Shown here: piece after piece, positions 1 through 6,586 of the stretch
Position numbering within the stretch: the stretch's first letter is position 1
Layout of the letters: each line of letters starts with the position of its first letter
Assembly: GCA_034666705.1 (NCBI GenBank)
Contig: JAXDLH010000014.1
Span: 1 to 14,923 of the forward strand
Direction of reading: 5' to 3'
DNA length: 14,923 nucleotides
Source of the DNA: JAXDLH01 sp034666705
GTDB lineage: Bacteria; Chloroflexota; UBA6077; SHYK01
Notes under the pieces: model-generated
What the model was told of the DNA's origin: nothing
Database searches by the model: none
The model's input: only the letters and a program-made list of their open reading frames with translations
Made by a program: the position numbers and the translations under genes

Positions 1-284
1 CCGGCGGGCCGGCGTTTTACTACGACCTGCTCGCCCCGGTCGCCGCGTCGGTGGACATCTGGGAGACCGAGTACCTGCACGTTCTGGATGGTGAGGACCC
101 GGTCAAGGAGTGGCTCAAGGGCTCATGGCTGCGCCCGCTGCTCGACGCCCTCGACGAGCCGGAGCGCTCGGCATACGAGGCGAGTTACGCGCAGCTCGTT
201 GGCGCCGCGTACCCCCGACGCGCCGATGGCCACACATTGCTGCCATTCCGCCGCCTCTTCATGGTCGTGCGCGCGCCAGCGTAG
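1..284 (+). CDS. tam: Trans-aconitate 2-methyltransferase, C-terminal part (5' end outside window)
   Basis: The frame is open from base 3 and stops at 282-284, giving about 93 residues of the C-terminal end of a SAM-dependent methyltransferase. The sequence seen includes FYYDLLAP, VDIWETEYLHVL, WLKGSWLRPLLDAL, YPRRADGHTLLPFRRLFMV. These match, in order and spacing, what I recall of the E. coli Tam C-terminus (VDIW-T-Y-H, W---TGLRP-L--L, YP---G--LL-F-RLF-V). Tam methylates trans-aconitate, a spontaneous isomer of cis-aconitate that inhibits aconitase, in the cytoplasm. The SAM-binding motifs lie outside the window, so catalytic competence cannot be judged. The GTG at 51 is internal to the gene, not a start. 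The gene converges on the small protein gene ending at 301. A related methyltransferase acting on another small carboxylate remains possible. Confidence 0.85.
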   Translation, partial: GGPAFYYDLLAPVAASVDIWETEYLHVLDGEDPVKEWLKGSWLRPLLDALDEPERSAYEASYAQLVGAAYPRRADGHTLLPFRRLFMVVRAPA

Positions 285-300
285 GGGCGCACGGTGGACG

Positions 301-522
301 TCAATGCGGCTCGGGAGGCTCGGCGCGCCGCTCGGTGATGGGAGGGGTCAGCGCCTTCAGTCGTGCCTCCACCTGGTGCTGCACGCGGTCGACTTCTGCC
401 TGCCGTACCGCGGCGCGCTTCTGGGCGCCGCGTTCTCGGTGCGCGCTGGCAAATGCAAGCAGGATGCTCGCCGTGACAGCCGCCGGCCAGAACAGAATGA
501 ACAGGATGAGCTCAGCCGTCAC
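301..522 (-). CDS. Small single-pass membrane protein, function unknown
   Basis: The product has 73 residues. Residues 4-24 (ELILFILFWPAAVTASILLA) form one hydrophobic segment, followed by a charged, helix-prone stretch (about 27-60) rich in Arg, Glu, Gln and Ala that could form a short coiled coil, and a Pro/Glu-rich tail. I recognise no family. The GTG start at 520-522 is backed by AAGAGG on the minus strand (530-535), 7 nt upstream, which is a good Shine-Dalgarno and the main reason to call it a gene. It lies 73 nt downstream of the NIPSNAP stop on the same strand and may be the last gene of that operon. Predicted topology is a membrane anchor with a cytoplasmic helical tail, which is an inference from composition only. 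Confidence 0.6.
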   Translation of the reverse strand: MTAELILFILFWPAAVTASILLAFASAHRERGAQKRAAVRQAEVDRVQHQVEARLKALTPPITERRAEPPEPH

Positions 523-595
523 GGTTAAACCTCTTCACTTTGCGCGTGCTCTCTGTCGGCGAAGAGCACGCGTACCAGCGACGCCCGCATCACGC

Positions 596-1219
596 TCAGT
601 GGAGCGGCGAGTAGCTCGCCGGTACCATATGGCGCACCAACTGTGTGAGTGGCCGCGCCTCCGTGTGCGGCGGCCAGATGCCGCTCTTGGCATATTCCGC
701 GCGCAGCTCTGCCCGGTGGGCCCAGTTCTTGTACGGAAAGAGCTGGTACAGCCGGTTCAGGTTGCCTAGATCGCTCGTCCAGATACCGCCGACCGGATAT
801 AGCGCGGCCCGAGCTGCGTACGACTCGGCGAATTTCTCCGCCACCTTGCCGACCTCACCGGCGGGATAGGTGTACATCCGCAGCTCATACACGCCGCCGA
901 GCTCCTGCGGCCCCTTCCACTCCGTCATCCCCTTGATCGGCACGAGGATGTCGTTCTCCTGCGTGACGATCAGGTCCTGGCCGGAGGGCGGCCACTTACC
1001 ACTCGTGTCCTTCGCGACGGCGGCGCGAATGTCAGCCCGCTGCTGGAGGTCGTCGTAAGCCCAGATGTGCACGAGTTGGTTCAGCGGCCCGATCTCGGTA
1101 TGCCACCAGCCGTACAGCGGCGAATACTTCTCGCGAGTCGGGTAGGCCTCGGCGAAGCGCTTCTCATACTCCGCGACGCCGCCGACCTTGGTGCTGTAGG
1201 TCCGGATCTCATAGATCAT
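596..1219 (-). CDS. NIPSNAP family protein, tandem two-domain
   Basis: The product has 207 residues made of two copies of the roughly 100-residue NIPSNAP (dimeric alpha/beta barrel-like) fold. The first runs about 1-105, beginning MIYEIRTYSTKVG and containing GWWHTEIGPLNQLVHIWAY. The second runs about 109-207, beginning GVYELRMYTYPAGEV and containing GIWTSDLGNLNRLYQLFPY. The Y-E-(I/L)-R-x-Y opening and the G-x-x-x-x-(I/L)-G-x-L-N-x-(L/V) segment recur in both halves, so this is an internal duplication. There is no signal peptide or membrane segment, so it is probably cytoplasmic. Bacterial NIPSNAP proteins have no generally established reaction. The ATG start overlaps the stop of the upstream DinB-like gene in ATGA (1216-1219), which indicates translational coupling. 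Confidence 0.85.
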   Translation of the reverse strand: MIYEIRTYSTKVGGVAEYEKRFAEAYPTREKYSPLYGWWHTEIGPLNQLVHIWAYDDLQQRADIRAAVAKDTSGKWPPSGQDLIVTQENDILVPIKGMTEWKGPQELGGVYELRMYTYPAGEVGKVAEKFAESYAARAALYPVGGIWTSDLGNLNRLYQLFPYKNWAHRAELRAEYAKSGIWPPHTEARPLTQLVRHMVPASYSPLH

Positions 1220-1677
1220 GACTGCTTCCCTCGGGCCAGGGGCAGGATTTCATCGCGGATCTGGCGGCCGTGCTCCAGGTAGTGTGGGCCGGCCCACTCC
1301 AGGAACTGAATCACCTGTACCTCGTCGGTCCCACACACTGCCACGCGCTGCAGTTGCGCCTCACTCATCCCTTCGACCCACGCGATTGCGCGGTCGATCG
1401 AGGCGAGCATCTCTGCCTTCGTGTGCTCCCAGCTTTCGTCGGCGCCCGCCCAGGCGGGAAACTGCGGTCGGTCCTCGGCGAGGGTGCGCTGCACCATGTC
1501 GTAGTACGACGGGTCGCCTTTCGTGTGGTTGATCGCGTCGACCACCCCCCATTGTGACGCGCCGTAGATCTCGTCCTTGCTGATAGTGGGGAGCATCTGT
1601 TCGAAGAGCTCGCGCCCGGCGCGCAGGTCGGCCAGCACCGCGGCCTTGCGGTCGGCGATGCTCGGTATGGCAGCCAT
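1216..1677 (-). CDS. DinB-like four-helix metalloprotein
   Basis: The product has 153 residues from the chosen ATG (MAAIPSIADRK). It resembles the DinB/YfiT-like four-helix bundle family, whose members bind a metal through three histidines and include thiol-dependent transferases. Candidate ligands are H51 (DAINHTKGD) and the closing pair H132 and H136 (PHYLEHGRQI), which gives the H...HxxxH pattern of the family. A longer reading from GTG at 1687-1689 is possible, but that GTG overlaps the only good Shine-Dalgarno (GGGAGG, 1689-1694), so the ATG at 1675-1677, 11 nt further on, is preferred. No signal peptide is seen. It is the first gene of the unit with the NIPSNAP protein, which it overlaps by 4 nt. 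The substrate is unknown; DinB-like proteins often act in thiol-linked detoxification, but that is family knowledge and not shown here. Confidence 0.75.
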   Translation of the reverse strand: MAAIPSIADRKAAVLADLRAGRELFEQMLPTISKDEIYGASQWGVVDAINHTKGDPSYYDMVQRTLAEDRPQFPAWAGADESWEHTKAEMLASIDRAIAWVEGMSEAQLQRVAVCGTDEVQVIQFLEWAGPHYLEHGRQIRDEILPLARGKQS

Positions 1678-1710
1678 GGCAGTACGCACCTCCCTCGATT
1701 CGGCCGCGCG

Positions 1711-1881
1711 GACACCTCATATGACATACGAACAAACGCAGTTGCGCGCACGGTGCTCGCAGGAAAGAGCTTCGCGGCGGACGTGTCAAAGCAGGCCGCG
1801 GATCTCCTTGCCCCTATCGAAAAGCCAGCCCTGGTGATCATCATCGGGACGGTTGATCGTCTGACTGAGGGCCACGGTTAG
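1711..1881 (+). other. Coding-like fragment between opposed genes, possible gene remnant
   Basis: On the + strand the frame ending in TAG at 1879-1881 reads like protein: DIRTNAVARTVLAGKSFAAD, then VSKQAADLLAPIEKPALVII, then IGTVDRLTEGHG. Third-position GC is high, and an amphipathic helix is followed by a hydrophobic strand. No convincing start with a Shine-Dalgarno exists; GTG at 1753 is the only near candidate. The stop overlaps the stop of the oppositely oriented ligase-like gene. The pattern GK-x2-A...P-x-L-x-x-I-I-G vaguely recalls the N-terminus of FolD-type or FIST-type domains, but I cannot assign it. It may be the remnant of a gene cut by a past rearrangement, or chance. Confidence 0.25.
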
Positions 1882-3620
1882 GGGGTTGGGATCGTGGCCG
1901 ATTCGAAGATCCAGCGATACCGTTGAGGATCTTGCAAGCCGCGATACCACTGAATGCGGAGCGCGATCTGGCCCTGGCCGACATCCACAGTGTGCCAGAT
2001 CGTAGCAGCCGACTCGACATCGCCCTGGTCGGCATATGCCTCACCGAGCAGCAATCGGTTCGCCCGCTCATCCGGCCCATACTGGAAGGCTGCGCGCAAA
2101 TGTTGAAAGGCAGCATCATACTGGCCGATCGAAAGCTCGATCTGTCCGAGCCGGCGATTGGCGGTGACGTTCGTCGGATCGGCCCGCAGCGCCGCTTTGT
2201 ACCATCCCATCGCAGGCGCCAGATCCGCCTCGCCGGAGCGCCGCACCTCATCCTGGATCTGCCGCCGCGGCCATTGATAGACAGACAGCTCCGCGCGCGT
2301 TTGCGCCACCGCGCCGAGGTTGGCCTCGGCAATGGCCCGGGCCTGGGGCACGAGTGTGAGTGCTCCGAGCGCCGCCAGCGCGATTGCCGCTCCGCCGACG
2401 CGCAGTCGCATCCGCGCAGGCCCACCTACCTTGCCATCAATGGGTGAGTCCGACTCGCGCACGGCGAGGGCATAGCCCAAGGGGAGGAACATCAGCGGGA
2501 CCAGAGGACTAATCAAGAGCTGCGAGTCGAGCGTGCCGTGGACGAGCATCGCTACGGTCGCCGCGAGCGCGGCGGCGGCGAAGAGGCGCTCGTCGGCGCA
2601 CCGAATCATCACGCGCATGAGGGTCCGGGCGGAGACCAAGGCCAGGATAACAAAAGAGATCATCGCCGGCACGCCTTGCTCGATTGCGAGCTGCAGGTAG
2701 AGGTTGTGCGCGTGGTAGAGGTAGGGCACATGGACCAATAGCATGTAGCTCGAGTAGACCATGTCGGTGACGTCGAACCCGCTGCCGGTCAACGCGTAGT
2801 CCGGAATCAACGCCGCTATGTCGCGCCATAGCTTGACGCGCGAGATGGGCGAATCGCCGATCTCACCGGCGACAGCTAGTACGAACGAGTTGGTGGCACT
2901 CTGGGTGATCGTAGTCCACAGGCCAACGGCGATCACCAGGCCGCACACGAGCAGAAAGCCATCAACTCGCCAGTGCGTCGGGCCAGTTGAATCGCGTTTC
3001 CCCTGCCATGTCGCATAGCCCGCTACCGTTATTCCAGCCGCCAGTCCGAGCCAGGCGCCGCGCGATACGGATAGAGACAATCCCACCAGCGCGACCAGAG
3101 TCGTAAGCGCTGCGAACGCGGTGAAAACCCGCCGGCGCCGCGAGACCGCCCAAGCGACTGCTCCGAAGGCAAAGGGCAAGACAATCGCGAGCGCACCGCC
3201 GGCCGCGTTGGGGTGGAAAGCGCCAGGCAAACTGAACGGGAGGTGCCCCTCAATCCACAAGCCGAAGGGCCTGAGCGCTGTGAACTTCTGGGTCGCTTCC
3301 ACCCGCCAGTCGAACGTCAGCAGGAAGTAGCAGGTCACGCCCGTGGCCAGCAGCCCGACGCCGACGCTGATGCCGGCGAGGGCCCGGTCGCCGCCACGTC
3401 GGCCGATCCACCCGATACTCAGTGCGAGCGCGACGCCGAGCGCGAGGAGTGCGAAGCGTCTCCACGCATCGGCCCGATCCGGCGCGGCCCACACGCCGAG
3501 AAGCGAGATCGCGAGGTATGCGAGGGCAAGCCACGCGATCGTCGGTGGAGGCGCCACGCGACGCTGCGTCCGAGGCCGCGCCTCTGCTTGCGCTCGCCGC
3601 TCGATCCACCAATCCCGCAC
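1878..3620 (-). CDS. O-antigen ligase/polymerase-like membrane protein with C-terminal TPRs
   Basis: The product has 580 residues. Residues 27-387 hold roughly nine or ten hydrophobic segments with the hallmarks of the O-antigen ligase/Wzy family (PF04932-type): SVSRGAWLGL (185-193, R187), an external loop with R261 and ALTGSGFD, and YHAHNLYLQLAIEQGVPA (H303, H305, E314). These proteins transfer or polymerise undecaprenyl-linked glycans on the outer face of the inner membrane. A further membrane segment (about 405-425) leads to a helical tail; residues 467-545 look like TPRs (WYKAALRADPTN, AFQHLRAAFQYGPDERANRL). The GTG start lies 6 nt after an in-frame TAA and has no Shine-Dalgarno, so the start is uncertain. 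The N-terminus appears to enter at what is usually the third segment, suggesting loss of the first ones. It sits 65 nt after the methyltransferase gene on the same strand. Acceptor and glycan are unknown. Confidence 0.8.
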   Translation of the reverse strand: MRDWWIERRAQAEARPRTQRRVAPPPTIAWLALAYLAISLLGVWAAPDRADAWRRFALLALGVALALSIGWIGRRGGDRALAGISVGVGLLATGVTCYFLLTFDWRVEATQKFTALRPFGLWIEGHLPFSLPGAFHPNAAGGALAIVLPFAFGAVAWAVSRRRRVFTAFAALTTLVALVGLSLSVSRGAWLGLAAGITVAGYATWQGKRDSTGPTHWRVDGFLLVCGLVIAVGLWTTITQSATNSFVLAVAGEIGDSPISRVKLWRDIAALIPDYALTGSGFDVTDMVYSSYMLLVHVPYLYHAHNLYLQLAIEQGVPAMISFVILALVSARTLMRVMIRCADERLFAAAALAATVAMLVHGTLDSQLLISPLVPLMFLPLGYALAVRESDSPIDGKVGGPARMRLRVGGAAIALAALGALTLVPQARAIAEANLGAVAQTRAELSVYQWPRRQIQDEVRRSGEADLAPAMGWYKAALRADPTNVTANRRLGQIELSIGQYDAAFQHLRAAFQYGPDERANRLLLGEAYADQGDVESAATIWHTVDVGQGQIALRIQWYRGLQDPQRYRWIFESATIPTP

Positions 3621-3685
3621 GGAGAATTATCGGGGAAGTGGTGCGCGAGGGGTAGCTACCCTGCCGGATCCCCACGGACCCTGTC

Positions 3686-4717
3686 CTACTTGATTCCGAT
3701 GACCATAGAATCCGGCCCTGCAAGCGGCCCAACGGTTGTCTCTCGGAATCCAGCCTCCTGCATCCATGCCGAGCAATCCGCGCCGGTGAAGTCGAAGCCC
3801 CCTGGGGTCTCGATCAACATATTGAGACTCATCAGCAGGCCGAACGTGTTGCTCCTTCGCTCGTCGTCGATGACCGACTCGTAAACAATGAGTGCGCCGC
3901 CTGGCGGCAAGGCCTCATAGGCCTTTTTGACAAGGACCTTTTTCTGCTCGAGATCCCAGTCGTGAAGAACGTGGCCCATCAGCACGACGTCCGTCGATGG
4001 AAAGGCGTCGACGAACATGTCGGCAGCCGCAAACTGAAGGCGGTCGCCGAGCCTATGCGAGGCGACATAGTCATCAAAGATCGGGCCGAGCGGAGGGAGA
4101 TCGAGTCCATAGCCTGAGAGGTGCGGATGGGTGAGTGCGATCTGCACCGGGATGCCCCCTTCGGCACAGCCGACGTCGACGAATGTCCGGTACTCCGTCC
4201 AGGGGAACTTGTGCGCGATCGCGTGGGCCGCGCCCATGCTGAGTGCAGTCATCGAGCGCGCGAATTGCCGCAGACGCGCCGGGTCGCCGTACAGGCCGGC
4301 GAAGAAGTCTCCACCGGTCTTCACCTCGTTCTGTGGCTGCCCGGTGCGCAAACCGTCGCTCAGGGAAGCCCAAAACGGATACAGGCGGGCGTTCGCCATC
4401 TCGAGGATGCCTCCCAAATACGAGGGCTTGGCACGGTCCAGGAACAGGTCCGTCTCAGGGGTGTTCAGATATCCCCGGTCGTCGCGCTGAAGCAGACCGA
4501 GCGCCACAAGCACATCGAAAAAGTCCCGCGCGCCGCGCTGAGAGAGTCCGAGCCGAATGCGAAGCTGCTCTCTATCGAGAGGGCACTTGGCGAGCTCGGA
4601 GAAGACGCCAAGCTCGACCGCGCTGAGGAGCGCTTTGGATCCCCAGAAGCCGAAGCCAAGCGCCATGATATGCTCTGGACCTCCCACGGCTGGTTCCGCG
4701 TTTATCACTGCTGCCAT
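3686..4717 (-). CDS. SAM-dependent O-methyltransferase (Methyltransf_2, ASMT-like)
   Basis: The product has 343 residues, the usual length for the plant-type/acetylserotonin-like O-methyltransferase family. Residues about 15-95 form a winged-helix dimerisation domain (FWGSKALLSAVELGVFSELA, then ARDFFDVLVALGLL). The C-terminal Rossmann domain carries the SAM-binding glycine motif FVDVGCAEGGIP (179-190), the adenine/ribose acidic region GYGLDLPP (202-209), and GHVLHDWD (248-254), in which H252 is the expected catalytic base. The variant GCAEG replaces the common GGGxG but keeps the loop pattern. The ATG is preceded by AAGAGGA (4724-4730) with 6 nt spacing. Family members methylate hydroxyl groups of polyketides, carotenoids or phenols; no biosynthetic partner adjoins, so the substrate is unknown. 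Downstream on the same strand is the O-antigen ligase-like gene; upstream, after 206 nt, is the LuxR-type remnant. Confidence 0.88.
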   Translation of the reverse strand: MAAVINAEPAVGGPEHIMALGFGFWGSKALLSAVELGVFSELAKCPLDREQLRIRLGLSQRGARDFFDVLVALGLLQRDDRGYLNTPETDLFLDRAKPSYLGGILEMANARLYPFWASLSDGLRTGQPQNEVKTGGDFFAGLYGDPARLRQFARSMTALSMGAAHAIAHKFPWTEYRTFVDVGCAEGGIPVQIALTHPHLSGYGLDLPPLGPIFDDYVASHRLGDRLQFAAADMFVDAFPSTDVVLMGHVLHDWDLEQKKVLVKKAYEALPPGGALIVYESVIDDERRSNTFGLLMSLNMLIETPGGFDFTGADCSAWMQEAGFRETTVGPLAGPDSMVIGIK

Positions 4718-4723
4718 CGATCA

Positions 4724-4730
4724 TCCTCTT
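4724..4730 (-). promoter_or_regulatory. Ribosome binding site of the O-methyltransferase gene
   Basis: AAGAGGA on the minus strand, 6 nt before the ATG at 4715-4717. It supports this start over further upstream in-frame extension. Confidence 0.6.
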
Positions 4731-4923
4731 GGTTCGTTGTGGATTGCCGATACCATCGGTGAGAAGAGGGTAGATCGGGGCGAGGCGCAAAACTTCCGTG
4801 AAATCCCCCATCTTTAAGGCGGATACCTGCCATGAGGTCAGAGGGGAGTGGCGGAAAACACGTAGAGCTGGGCTTCCGGCCACCTGGACTCGTGCCCAAA
4901 CCTGGCGGGTTCACCGCGGATGG

Positions 4924-5562
4924 TTAGCCGGAAATCAGGCCGTGCCGCATCGCGTACACCGTCGCGTCGGCCTTGCCGCGGGCGCCGATCTTCGAATAGA
5001 GGTTCGTGACGTGACGCTCGACGGTCCGCACGCTCAACACCAACTGCTGGGCGATCTCATGGTTGCCGAAGAGAAGCAGCAGCCCGGGTGGGGTTCCCGT
5101 GGCAAGGTTCGAGAGAAAGTCCGCGACGGCGTCGAACAAGCGGTAGCGCTCATGGTCGGGGCTAAGAGCGGGACCAGGAGTCAGACGGAGGAGGCGGGCG
5201 CTCAACTCCGGCACCAGCTTCGCGACCTCGGCGGCACCTTCCGCAAGCTGTGCGCGGAGCAAATCGAGCGGCGAAGCGCTCACGTGTGCCCGAAGCGCCT
5301 CAACAAACGGAATGTAGGCAGGCACACCTTCAGATTCATAGCACCGGCCAGCCAGGACGGTGAAGCCCCTCGCTCTGGCGCGATTGCCAGCCTCGGCGAG
5401 GAATCGCGTTTTGCCGACTCCAGGCTCGCCGGCAATGAGAACGGCGCGCCCTTCGCCGGCCGCCGCGCCCTCCATCCACGTCACCACCGACCGCAGCTCA
5501 TCCTGACGACCCACGAACGGCGTTTGTCGCGTCGACTTGAATGGGAGCATGCTCTCCGTCAC
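4924..5562 (-). pseudogene. LuxR-family (LAL/MalT-like) regulator with large internal deletion
   Basis: The product has 212 residues; full-length relatives have about 900-1100. Residues 13-160 are the start of the AAA/AAA16-type ATPase: TPFVGRQDEL, Walker A GEPGVGKT (45-52), and YIPFVEALR. It runs up to ATGTPPGLLLL, where relatives continue with the Walker B aspartates. Here the reading frame passes straight into the end of a LuxR HTH: NHEIAQQLVLSVRTVERHVT, then NLYSKIGARGKADATVYAMR, then HGLI (167-210). Missing are Walker B, the sensor and TPR-like arm, and helix 1 of the HTH (the usual LTxRExEVLxLxAxG). The apparent junction is near 5065-5075 and is in frame. The start is GTG at 5560-5562 or ATG at 5548-5550. 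It is probably a non-functional remnant, although a small DNA-binding or dominant-negative product is conceivable. An assembly artefact is the main alternative. Confidence 0.8.
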
Positions 5563-5636
5563 CCCAAGGCTGCCGCCCGACGGGATGCGACGATTCGCAT
5601 TGACTGATTATTCGCGCTGCCAGTGGATGCGTGGTA

Positions 5637-5649
5637 GCGCCCAGGGCGC
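5637..5649 (-). terminator. Short GC hairpin just after the ankyrin gene
   Basis: A 5-bp perfect stem (5637-5641 with 5645-5649) and a 3-nt loop begin 2 nt downstream of the ankyrin gene stop. No T-run follows, so it is a weak candidate for a terminator or RNA 3' end stabiliser. Confidence 0.2.
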
Positions 5650-5651
5650 CG

Positions 5652-6326
5652 TCACCCCGTCGCGCCGTGCTGGCGCAGCATGTGGACGACCTCCTCGTGC
5701 CCGCCGCCGTGCGCCACGTCGAGCGCGGTTTTGCCGTCGTCGGTGCGCGCGTCTACCTGAGCGCCGCCCGCGAGCAGCAGCCGCACGATGATGTCCTGGC
5801 CCTTCTGGGCGGCGGAGTGCAGCGGCGTGACACCACCGGATTGGCGGGCGTTCGGATCGGCGCCGCGCTTCAGCAACAGCTCCGCGGCGGCTTGCTGACT
5901 GCGTGCGACCGCTGAATGCAGGGGTCGGACCAGCGACTGGTTCTGGCCAATCGCGTTCGGGTCAGCGTGACGGTCGAGCAGCAGGCCCACGATCTCGACG
6001 TGGCCAAAATACGCGGCGAGATGCAGTGCGGTAAAGCCGTCGTGCGAGTAGGCGAAAGCGAGCTCCGGATCCTCGGAGAGCACCTCGCGGACACGGCCGA
6101 ACTCACCTACGGCGGAGGCCGCAAAGACGTCCATCTCGGCGCCGCGGATTTGTAAAAGGTCCTGGATGGCGCCGTGGCCGTGGTAGGCGGCGAGCAAAAT
6201 CGCGGAATCGCCCCGGTCGTTATGGGCGTTTACGAGTGCAGGGTCCTGGTTGAGGAGCATGGCAACGCTGCGGAGATCGCCGGTCTCCACCGCATTCAGA
6301 ATCGCCGTGACGCGTTGGCCTTCCAC
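5652..6326 (-). CDS. Ankyrin-repeat protein
   Basis: From the chosen start the product has 224 residues and is almost entirely ankyrin repeats. I count about seven: 6-35, 38-66 (GDSAILLAAYHGHGAIQDLL), a degenerate one at 67-95, 96-126 (GFTALHLAAYFGHVEIVGLL), 131-163 (RPLHSAVARSQQAAAELLLK), 165-196 (GVTPLHSAAQKGQDIIVRLL), and 198-222 (GKTALDVAHGGGHEEVVHML). Ankyrin arrays are protein-binding scaffolds; no enzymatic domain, signal peptide or membrane segment is present, so it is probably a cytoplasmic soluble binder of unknown partner. The frame stays open up to 6509, but that extension runs through a repeat element and has no protein-like character. The GTG at 6324-6326 has GGAGG 5 nt upstream, so I set the start there. 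It is transcribed divergently from aconitase. Confidence 0.85.
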   Translation of the reverse strand: MEGQRVTAILNAVETGDLRSVAMLLNQDPALVNAHNDRGDSAILLAAYHGHGAIQDLLQIRGAEMDVFAASAVGEFGRVREVLSEDPELAFAYSHDGFTALHLAAYFGHVEIVGLLLDRHADPNAIGQNQSLVRPLHSAVARSQQAAAELLLKRGADPNARQSGGVTPLHSAAQKGQDIIVRLLLAGGAQVDARTDDGKTALDVAHGGGHEEVVHMLRQHGATG

Positions 6327-6331
6327 TCGAA

Positions 6332-6336
6332 CCTCC
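6332..6336 (-). promoter_or_regulatory. Ribosome binding site fixing the ankyrin gene start
   Basis: GGAGG on the minus strand, 5 nt before the GTG at 6324-6326. It decides the start against the 61-codon longer reading into the repeat element. Confidence 0.65.
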
Positions 6337-6355
6337 GCTTGGACCCTCCGCGGCA

Positions 6356-6361
6356 AGTATA
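6356..6361 (-). promoter_or_regulatory. Possible -10 box for the ankyrin gene
   Basis: TATACT on the minus strand, about 30 nt before the chosen GTG, in an otherwise GC-rich stretch. No good -35 hexamer is visible at the expected distance, so this is only a candidate. Confidence 0.25.
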
Positions 6362-6427
6362 CCGACGTGCCTGGTGACCGCCCGTCGCCGTGGGCTTTGG
6401 GATAGAATCGGACGCGGTACCTCCTGT

Positions 6428-6508
6428 TGTCATCCCGAGCCTGCGAGGCCGAAGGCTTCGTGGTCGGAACGTTGCAATCACGGATCCTTCGTCGTGCTCC
6501 GGATGACA
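6428..6508. repeat. Palindromic-pair intergenic repeat, copy 1
   Basis: An 81-bp element bounded by perfect 8-bp inverted ends, TGTCATCC at 6428-6435 and GGATGACA at 6501-6508. The right arm read on the minus strand begins TGTCATCCGGAGCACGACGA and ends in AAGGATCCGTG. The left arm read on the plus strand begins TGTCATCCCGAGCCTGCGAG and continues with a similar GAAGG...CGTG block. The transcript could fold into an imperfect hairpin. It lies between the divergent ankyrin and aconitase genes and shares its core with the elements at 9451-9520 and 11691-11819. Confidence 0.75.
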
Positions 6509-6544
6509 AGCAGAGTGTCCCCGCTCTGAGGGCTCGCGTTTACT

Positions 6545-6570
6545 GATCGCTCCGGTTCCGTAAGAATGAC
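6545..6570. repeat. Single arm of the same repeat family
   Basis: Read on the minus strand, this 26-bp stretch ends in ACGGAACCGGAGCGATC and matches the right arm at 9494-9520 (ACGGAACCGAAGGATC) with a few changes. Its GAATGAC end supplies an ATG at 6566 in frame with aconitase, which lengthens the aconitase frame artificially. Confidence 0.5.
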
Positions 6571-6586
6571 GAATGGATGGTGCTCC

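Noticed and set aside
1687..1689. GTG start for the DinB-like gene four codons upstream
   Set aside because: It overlaps the only good Shine-Dalgarno, so the ATG at 1675-1677 is a better start.
4718..4923. Leader or small gene between the LuxR remnant and the O-methyltransferase
   Set aside because: The open minus-strand reading (69 codons) has no Shine-Dalgarno and no protein-like pattern, and no convincing promoter pair or riboswitch was seen.
6327..6509. N-terminal extension of the ankyrin protein by 61 residues
   Set aside because: The extension reads through a repeat element, lacks protein-like composition, and a strong GGAGG precedes the GTG at 6326.
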